Source: Aliagarivorans marinus DSM 23064
GTDB lineage: Bacteria; Pseudomonadota; Gammaproteobacteria; Enterobacterales; Celerinatantimonadaceae
NCBI RefSeq assembly: GCF_000429485.1
Contig: NZ_KE386907.1
Location: 381,096 to 445,095, forward strand
Length of the DNA: 64,000 nt
Direction of reading: 5' to 3'
A program made the translations under genes and the position numbers. Shown piece after piece: positions 58,396 to 64,000 of the stretch. The notes under the pieces are model-generated. The model was not told the origin of the DNA. It did no database searches and worked only from the letters and a program-made list of their open reading frames with translations. Each line of letters begins with the position of its first letter. Positions within the stretch are counted from its first letter, which is position 1.

Positions 58396-58533
58396 AATCG
58401 TTCCTGCCTAAACATAAATGCGATTTCGCTAAACACTTCTAACTTGTTGTAATAAATAAGGGTAATACGACTTAAAGGAAGTTACTGAGAGTCCGCTCTA
58501 AACTCAACAAACTTCAATACCTCCCATCATCGA

Positions 58534-58551
58534 TGTCGGCCGGAGCCGACA
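58534..58551 (-). terminator. Hairpin after cheB
   Basis: A 7-bp stem (TGTCGGC with its complement, CGGA loop) lies about 18 bp after the cheB stop in the 173-bp gap to parC. There is no T-run on the minus strand, so termination would be partial. Confidence 0.4.
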
Positions 58552-58568
58552 ATTCTTTACTGGCGCGT

Positions 58569-59699
58569 TTAGCCATTCACCTCGCTGAGTATGGCATCTG
58601 CAAACTGTTCCAAGGGCAGCTGCTCACTGCACAAGCCCGAACTGGCAATCGCCTGAGGCATACCATAGACCACACAACTGGCTTCATCTTGAGCCCAAAT
58701 AGTCGCGCCCTGTTGCTTCAACAGCTTAGCGCCGTCACGCCCGTCGGCACCCATTCCGGTTAGTACCATCGCTAACACATCGCCGCTGTGGCTCTTGGCA
58801 AGCGATGCAAAAGTAATATCTACGCAGGGTTTGTAGTTCACCTTGTCATTCCCTTCGACGATACGTATGCGCCCACCGCCACGGGGCTCCACCATCATCT
58901 GCTTGCCACCCGGGGCTAAGTAAGCCCAACCAGGGCGAAGCTCATCACCATCTTCGGCTTGCTTGACATTGATCTTACACAAGCTGTTTAGGCGCGACGC
59001 AAAGGCTGCGGTAAAGGTTGCGGGCATGTGCTGAACCAACAGGATCGGCTTGTTAAAGTTTGCCGGAAGCTGGGTCAAAATGGTTTGCAGCGCCACCGGC
59101 CCACCGGTCGAGGTGCCAATTGCAACGATCTTGTAACGCTTGCCTGAGGCGCGGAACTTGCGGGCCGCTGGGCGCTCGGCAGGGGCTGAACGAGTCGGCG
59201 CGCTTGGGCGCTCTAGTGGTGTACGGGCCGCGGGTGTTGACTGTCGAGTCGGGGCTGCGCTACTTGGCCGGGCTGGAGCCGCGGGTCTGCGAAGACCAAT
59301 GCGGCGGCGCGACAAGGCCTTAACTCGCTGCTGCAGCAAGCTCACCGCCTCTTCGCGATCACGGGCAATGTCTTCAAATTTTTTCGGGATAAAGTCGAGC
59401 GCACCGGCTTCCAGTGCGTCTAGAGTGGCTTGGGCACCCTCGTGGGTGAGCGAAGAGAACATCAAGATCGGCGTCGGGTTGCTGCCCATGATCTCTTTTA
59501 CCGCGGAGATGCCGTCCATGACAGGCATCTCAATATCCATGGTGACCACATCAGGCTTAAGACGCGCCACCATTTCGACGGCTTCTTTGCCATTTTTTGC
59601 CGCGTCGATCACCTCTAGTGATGGCTCGGCATTGAGGATCTCGGTCACCCGGCGACGAAAAAAACTCGAGTCGTCAACGACGAGTACTTTTATCGGCAT
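58569..59699 (-). CDS. cheB: Chemotaxis methylesterase CheB
   Basis: CheB demethylates receptors when phosphorylated by CheA. The 376 residues comprise a receiver domain (about 1-120; [10 protein letters not shown], phospho-acceptor D55 in VTMDIEMP), a Pro/Ala/Arg-rich linker (about 135-190) and the esterase domain. The esterase motifs [26 protein letters not shown] and [12 protein letters not shown] hold the Ser-His-Asp triad. It lies 14 bp after cheA. Confidence 0.97.
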   Translation of the reverse strand: MPIKVLVVDDSSFFRRRVTEILNAEPSLEVIDAAKNGKEAVEMVARLKPDVVTMDIEMPVMDGISAVKEIMGSNPTPILMFSSLTHEGAQATLDALEAGALDFIPKKFEDIARDREEAVSLLQQRVKALSRRRIGLRRPAAPARPSSAAPTRQSTPAARTPLERPSAPTRSAPAERPAARKFRASGKRYKIVAIGTSTGGPVALQTILTQLPANFNKPILLVQHMPATFTAAFASRLNSLCKINVKQAEDGDELRPGWAYLAPGGKQMMVEPRGGGRIRIVEGNDKVNYKPCVDITFASLAKSHSGDVLAMVLTGMGADGRDGAKLLKQQGATIWAQDEASCVVYGMPQAIASSGLCSEQLPLEQFADAILSEVNG

Positions 59700-59713
59700 A
59701 GTGTTCGCTCCGC

Positions 59714-61903
59714 TTAAAGACGCTTAGCGTAACGCTTGAGCAAACTAGGAATATCCAGAATTAGCGCAATACGTCCATCGCTGGTGATAGTTGCCCCCGC
59801 CATCCCTGGGGTACCGTGTAATAACTGATCGAGCGCTTTAATCACTACTTCTTCCTGGCCAATCAGGTTGTCCACCACAAAGCCGACTTGCTGAGGGCCA
59901 ATTTGCACAATTACCACGTGGCCAAGTTGTCCGCGCTCGGCACGATTGCCACCACGGATCAACCAGTCTTGCAGGTAGAACAGCGGAATAGCGCGCTCAC
60001 GTACAATGATGGTTTCCTGACCATCTACCACGTTGATCTTGGCAAGGTCGAGGTGGAAGATCTCATTCACGCTGGTCAGTGGCAGGGCAAAGGTTTGCTT
60101 GCCAACATCAACCATGAGAGTTGGCAGAATCGCCAGGGTCAATGGCACTTTAATCTGAAGGGTTGTGCCCTCGCCCATTGCCGAGTCGATATCGATGGAG
60201 CCGTTAAGCTGGGTAATGCTGGTTTTCACCACATCCATACCCACGCCGCGCCCTGAGATATCCGAGATTTCGGTCTTGGTTGAGAAACCCGGCGCAAAAA
60301 TCAGGTTGTAGGCATCTTTGTCTGACATGCGATTGGCTGCATCGGCATCGAGTACGCCGCGATCAATCGCGATGTTCTTCAGTTTCTCTGCATCCATCCC
60401 CGCACCATCATCTTCGATAGTGAGTAGAATGTGGTCGCCCTCTTGGGAAGCAGACAAACGGATGGTTCCGGTGCGCTGTTTACCCGCTGCAATACGCACA
60501 TCTGGCATCTCGATACCGTGGTCAACACTGTTGCGGACTAAGTGGACCAGCGGATCAGCTAACGCTTCAACCAAGTTTTTATCAAGATCGGTTTCTTCAC
60601 CCACCAGCTCCAAACTGATGTCCTTTTTCAAGCTGCGCGCCAAATCACGAACCACGCGAGGGAAACGGCCAAACACCTTCTTGATTGGCTGCATGCGGGT
60701 TTTCATCACCGCGCCTTGTAGATCGGCGGTGACCACGTCCAGGTTAGCGGTCGCTTTGGACATCTCTTCGTCGTTGCTGTTAATGCCCAGACTCACCAAG
60801 CGGTTACGCACCAATACCAACTCACCCACCATGTTCATGATGTCATCGAGGGTCTTAGTATCAACGCGGATATTGGTCTCGCCTTGGGGCGCTTTAGCTG
60901 GCGCGGCTTTCTCCTGCTTAGCAGCAGGCTTCTGCGCAGCTGGGGCTGGCTTGGCTGATGCAGCGGGTTTAGCAGCGGCAGGTTTTGCCTCAGCGGGCTT
61001 GGCAGGTGCTGCCGGTTTGGCTGGCGCAGCGGGTTTAGCGGCCGCTTCGGCAACCTTGGGCGCTTTACCTACGCCGTGTAACTGGTCGAGTAGCTGCTCG
61101 AACTCATCATCATTGATGAGGTCGCCATCGGCGGAGGCGGGAGCTGCAGGCTCAGGCGCTTTAGGCGCCGCTGGAGCACTCGCCTCGGTAGGAGCACCGC
61201 CATGCTGGCCTTTACCATGAAGCTCATCGAGTAACTTCTCGAACTCATCATCGGTGATATCACCATCAGCAGCAGGAGCACTCGCTGGTGCAGGCGCTGC
61301 GGGCGCGGCCGTAGGGGCTGCTGTAGTGGGCGCTTGCCCACTGCCGTGCAACTCATCAAGAAGTTTTTCAAACTCGTCGTCGGTGATCTCATCGATTGAG
61401 CCACCTTCTGCAGCGACTTGTGGAGCCGCTTCGGGCTCAGACTCTGGGGCCACTTCAACCACTGGCTCGGGTTCTGGTTCAGGCTCTGGCTCGCTGGCTA
61501 TCTCACCGGCACTGTTGGGATCGCTTAAGTGATGGAGTTGGTCGAGCAAGGCTTGAGGCGCTGCGGTAAGTTCTTCTCGCGCCTGCACGCAAGCGAACAT
61601 CTCGTTGACGGTATCGAGCGCTTCTAGGATCACATCCATCAGCTCGGGGGTAACCGGCCGGCCACCGTTGCGCAATACGTCAAACACGTTTTCGGCGCCG
61701 TGACAAACATCGACCAGCTCATTGAGAGAAAGGAAGCCCGCGCCACCTTTTACGGTATGGAACCCACGGAAGATCGCGTTCAGCAAATCGGAATCTTCGG
61801 GGCGTTTCTCCAGCTCGACCAGTTGCTCTGAGAGCTCTTCGAGAATTTCTGCGGCTTCAATTAAGAAGTCCTGAAGGATATCTTCATCTACGTCAAACGA
61901 CAT
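59714..61903 (-). CDS. cheA: Chemotaxis histidine kinase CheA with triple LID-like repeats
   Basis: CheA phosphorylates CheY and CheB. The 729 residues run: Hpt P1 domain (phospho-His about H49, [14 protein letters not shown]), and an acidic linker (about 137-170). Three copies of a [13 protein letters not shown] motif follow (about 172-190, 215-233, 262-280), then an Ala/Pro/Lys-rich stretch (about 285-345), the P3 dimer helices, the P4 kinase ([14 protein letters not shown]) and the P5 CheW-like domain. A clear CheY-binding P2 domain is not visible. In Vibrio the matching region, called LID, binds ParP. Confidence 0.96.
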   Translation of the reverse strand: MSFDVDEDILQDFLIEAAEILEELSEQLVELEKRPEDSDLLNAIFRGFHTVKGGAGFLSLNELVDVCHGAENVFDVLRNGGRPVTPELMDVILEALDTVNEMFACVQAREELTAAPQALLDQLHHLSDPNSAGEIASEPEPEPEPEPVVEVAPESEPEAAPQVAAEGGSIDEITDDEFEKLLDELHGSGQAPTTAAPTAAPAAPAPASAPAADGDITDDEFEKLLDELHGKGQHGGAPTEASAPAAPKAPEPAAPASADGDLINDDEFEQLLDQLHGVGKAPKVAEAAAKPAAPAKPAAPAKPAEAKPAAAKPAASAKPAPAAQKPAAKQEKAAPAKAPQGETNIRVDTKTLDDIMNMVGELVLVRNRLVSLGINSNDEEMSKATANLDVVTADLQGAVMKTRMQPIKKVFGRFPRVVRDLARSLKKDISLELVGEETDLDKNLVEALADPLVHLVRNSVDHGIEMPDVRIAAGKQRTGTIRLSASQEGDHILLTIEDDGAGMDAEKLKNIAIDRGVLDADAANRMSDKDAYNLIFAPGFSTKTEISDISGRGVGMDVVKTSITQLNGSIDIDSAMGEGTTLQIKVPLTLAILPTLMVDVGKQTFALPLTSVNEIFHLDLAKINVVDGQETIIVRERAIPLFYLQDWLIRGGNRAERGQLGHVVIVQIGPQQVGFVVDNLIGQEEVVIKALDQLLHGTPGMAGATITSDGRIALILDIPSLLKRYAKRL

Positions 61904-61914
61904 TTGCTGTTCCC

Positions 61915-62661
61915 CTAGAATCCTAAGCTGGACAACAGATCGTCAACGTCGTCCTGCGATTGAACAACGTCTTCACGCTGTTCCTTGTTCATGATTGGTC
62001 CTTCCGCTTCGATTCCTTTGTCCGCTTTGCTTTGGGTAGTTGGCTGTTCGTTCAATTGCTCGTTGCCGAACAGGGTAAGCATTTCGACGAGGCGATCTTC
62101 CACCTCTTGAACCAAGGTGATGACCTTGCGAATCATTTGGCCGGTCAGGTCTTGGAAGTCCTGGGCCATCAAAATTTCGGTCAGCATGTTACGCAGCTTG
62201 TCTGCGCTGAGGGTAGAAGAGGCAAGAAAAGCATCGATTTGGTGACACAGGGTTTTAAACTGCCCCACTTCGATACGGCGTTCCATTAAACCGCGCCAGA
62301 CCGGCATGATGTTGTCGATTTCGCTGGTAAGCTGATCCGCGATGGGCAAGCCCGACTCGACAGCATCCATGGTTTTATTGGCCGCCTGATCGGTCATCTC
62401 GATAACATAGTTCAGGCGGTCTTTAGCATCGGGAATATCTTGGCTGGCAAGCTCGCCTATCCGAACATCTAGCTTGAAATCATTGAGGGAGTCGTGCAGT
62501 TCACGGGTCAACTGACCCACTTTATCGAACAACTGACTGGCATTGGGAGCACACAGTTCACTGACCAGAGAATTGGCATCCTCAACATTTCCCTGTTGCA
62601 AAAGGCTGACCAGTCGTTGGGCATCTTCAAGATTGATGATGGGGCTTATTTCCTTGCTCAC
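61915..62661 (-). CDS. cheZ: CheY-P phosphatase CheZ
   Basis: CheZ dephosphorylates CheY-P. The 248-residue helical protein shows the catalytic region MAQDFQDLTGQMIRKVI (catalytic glutamine in QDFQDLTGQ) and a C-terminal CheY-binding peptide ending DVDDLLSSLGF. It lies 24 bp after cheY. Confidence 0.97.
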   Translation of the reverse strand: MSKEISPIINLEDAQRLVSLLQQGNVEDANSLVSELCAPNASQLFDKVGQLTRELHDSLNDFKLDVRIGELASQDIPDAKDRLNYVIEMTDQAANKTMDAVESGLPIADQLTSEIDNIMPVWRGLMERRIEVGQFKTLCHQIDAFLASSTLSADKLRNMLTEILMAQDFQDLTGQMIRKVITLVQEVEDRLVEMLTLFGNEQLNEQPTTQSKADKGIEAEGPIMNKEQREDVVQSQDDVDDLLSSLGF

Positions 62662-62685
62662 ACAAGTTCCTTTATAGTTTTTAGT

Positions 62686-63069
62686 TTACTGAATGCGCTC
62701 GAAAATCTTGTCCAGCTTTTCCTTAAGGGTAGCAGCGGTAAAGGGCTTAACAATGTATCCGTTCACACCAGCCTGAGCCGCTTCAATAATCTGTTCACGT
62801 TTGGCTTCTGCAGTCACCATCAGTACAGGCAAGTGAGCCAAGCTCTCATCGGCGCGAATATGCTTGAGCAAATCGATGCCTTCCATGCCGGGCATGTTCC
62901 AGTCAGTAACAACAAACTCGAAATCACCATTTTTCAGCATCGGCAAGGCGGTGTTGCCATCGTCTGCTTCATGGGTGTTGTTAAAGCCAAGATCGCGCAA
63001 AAGGTTCTTGATAATTCGTCGCATTGTTGAAAAGTCATCAACAACCAGAATTTTCATATTTTTATCCAA
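62686..63069 (-). CDS. cheY: Chemotaxis response regulator CheY
   Basis: Phosphorylated CheY acts on the flagellar motor switch. The 127-residue receiver has [11 protein letters not shown], the phospho-acceptor in [12 protein letters not shown], and YIVKPF. I start at the TTG at 63069 (LDKNMKILV), which has GGGGGA 6 bp upstream; the ATG at 63057 is the alternative. Confidence 0.95.
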   Translation of the reverse strand: MDKNMKILVVDDFSTMRRIIKNLLRDLGFNNTHEADDGNTALPMLKNGDFEFVVTDWNMPGMEGIDLLKHIRADESLAHLPVLMVTAEAKREQIIEAAQAGVNGYIVKPFTAATLKEKLDKIFERIQ

Positions 63070-63197
63070 GGTACATCCCCCGATTGGATTGCTAAAGTTG
63101 CAAGAGTAAAGCAACTATTTATTGCAGATATGTGATTAATCAAAGTAACCACAATTTTAGTCTAAAAATGGTAGTAGTTGTAAAGCCTTAGCGCAGC

Positions 63198-63917
63198 CTA
63201 CTGTGTCCAATCTCGCATTCGTGTGCGAACCCTTGCCAAAGCTTGGCTATGGATCTGACTTACCCGAGATTCACTAACGCTCAATACTTCACCAATTTCC
63301 TTTAGATTCAACTCTTCATCGTAGTATAGAGAAAGTACCAATGCTTCTCGCTCAGGTAAACCTCGAATGCAATCGGCCAACGCGCCTTGGAAGCGTTGTT
63401 CGGCGAAGCCTTCGAAGGGGCGGTTCTGAGCACGGCTTTCTTCACTTGATAGCACGTCCTCACTCACCCCAAGATCTTCAATACCAAGAATTTTTCCGCA
63501 GTTAACATCGGCCAGCATGGAATGATAGTCATCCAGGGTCACGCCGAGCTGCGCAGCGACATCTTTATCCTTGGCGTCGCGACCAGTGGCTTTCTCTACG
63601 GCTGCAATGGCTTCACTGATGGCACGGCTGTTTTTATGAACTGAACGGGGAACCCAGTCACCACGGCGGATCTCATCGAGCATGGAGCCTCTAATCCGAA
63701 TACCAGCATAGGTTTCAAAACTTGCCCCTTTGCTTCCATCAAAGTTGCGTGCAGCTTCAATCAGGCCGATCATCCCGGCCTGAATCAGATCGTCTACGAT
63801 AACGCTGGCTGGGAGCCGCGCCAACAAGTGGTGGGCAATGCGCTTGACCAGGTCAGCGTGTTGCACCACTAAATCGTTAGTACTTACCGTTTGGGAATAG
63901 GCGGCCACTTTATTCAC
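63198..63917 (-). CDS. fliA: Flagellar sigma factor FliA (sigma-28)
   Basis: FliA directs RNA polymerase to late flagellar and chemotaxis promoters such as the one at 13315. The 239 residues show region 2 (DLIQAGMIGLIEAARNFD, FETYAGIRIRGSMLDEIRRG), region 3 (KDVAAQLGVTLDDY) and region 4 (LKEIGEVLSVSESRVSQIHSQA). It starts at GTG and overlaps flhG by 8 bp. Confidence 0.97.
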   Translation of the reverse strand: MNKVAAYSQTVSTNDLVVQHADLVKRIAHHLLARLPASVIVDDLIQAGMIGLIEAARNFDGSKGASFETYAGIRIRGSMLDEIRRGDWVPRSVHKNSRAISEAIAAVEKATGRDAKDKDVAAQLGVTLDDYHSMLADVNCGKILGIEDLGVSEDVLSSEESRAQNRPFEGFAEQRFQGALADCIRGLPEREALVLSLYYDEELNLKEIGEVLSVSESRVSQIHSQALARVRTRMRDWTQ

Positions 63918-64000
63918 TCAGCTCTTCTCTTTTTTTTCTTTGCCCATATTCAAGCAGGTTCTCGATAAAGAACTCGAGATGACCTCCAGCTTGCTCAGGG
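63910..64000 (-). CDS. flhG: FlhG (FleN) flagellar number regulator, 3' end only
   Basis: The last 29 codons of a gene entering from the right edge: PEQAGGHLEFFIENL, then a basic, acidic tail ending KREELSE. The other frames are interrupted or lack coding character. The tail overlaps the fliA start by 8 bp, as flhG does in polar flagellar clusters. Identity is inferred from the fliA neighbour and the C-terminal pattern. Confidence 0.75.
   Translation of the reverse strand, partial: PEQAGGHLEFFIENLLEYGQRKKREELSE

Noticed and set aside
60318-61220. A 300-codon open frame on the plus strand opposite cheA
   Set aside because: It mirrors the low-complexity Ala/Pro/Lys-rich and repeat part of cheA and has no own ribosome-binding site or family motif.
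61060-61400. Repeats in cheA as a possible CRISPR or minisatellite
   Set aside because: The repeats are in frame, differ at the DNA level and encode a conserved protein motif.

Overview
The window is about 64 kb of a gammaproteobacterial chromosome. It is gene-dense, of moderate G+C, and most genes lie on the minus strand. The gene content and order suggest a marine, polarly flagellated facultative anaerobe of the Vibrio/Shewanella/Alteromonadales kind: polar flagellar flg and che-fliA-flhG clusters, ParC/ParP chemotaxis-array positioning, a Vibrio-type ccm-cheW junction and a TMAO respiratory operon. I cannot name the genus. I see no rRNA or tRNA genes, insertion sequences, prophage or CRISPR array.

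Layout. (1) 1-14172: flagellar rod, hook and junction genes. Reading leftwards, flgBCDE and then flgFGHIJKL each have a sigma-54-like promoter, with a terminator between them. Upstream of these lie cheR and cheV, and divergently flgA, flgM and flgN; flgM has its own near-perfect sigma-28 promoter. (2) 14191-15780: rluF, with a long basic tail, and a small DUF2845 protein. (3) 15851-25917: a guanidine assimilation operon (ABC importer, two carboxyguanidine deiminase subunits, a biotin-dependent carboxylase of the urea carboxylase family, allophanate hydrolase). It is headed by a clear guanidine-I riboswitch, and upstream of that I read a sigma-54-type promoter and a pair of NtrC-like half sites. 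Guanidine sensing and nitrogen control are therefore probably combined. (4) 26089-30083: a small membrane protein plus a lipoprotein of unknown role, then pntAB. (5) 30084-35364: a gene-poor spacer with a decayed reading frame, then torE-torC-torA-torD for anaerobic TMAO respiration. (6) 35386-46022: small genes, ppiC, rfbB, ugd, a DHH phosphoesterase, the sulfate activation operon cysD-cysN-SLC13 transporter-cysC, and a WecA-like sugar-phosphate transferase. (7) 46360-55468: an RssB-like response regulator, an MlaA homologue, and the complete cytochrome c maturation operon ccmABCDEFGHI. (8) 55657-64000: DUF2802, cheW, parP, parC, cheB, cheA, cheZ, cheY, fliA and the 3' end of flhG.

How it fits together. 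FliA (sigma-28), encoded at the right end, would read the flgM promoter at the left end, and FlgM would in turn restrain FliA until the hook exports it. The Ccm system matures c-type cytochromes such as the pentahaem TorC. In the sulfate operon the transporter, ATP sulfurylase and APS kinase make PAPS, and the adjacent DHH protein is a candidate for clearing the by-product pAp. The guanidine operon converts guanidine through carboxyguanidine and allophanate to ammonia and CO2.
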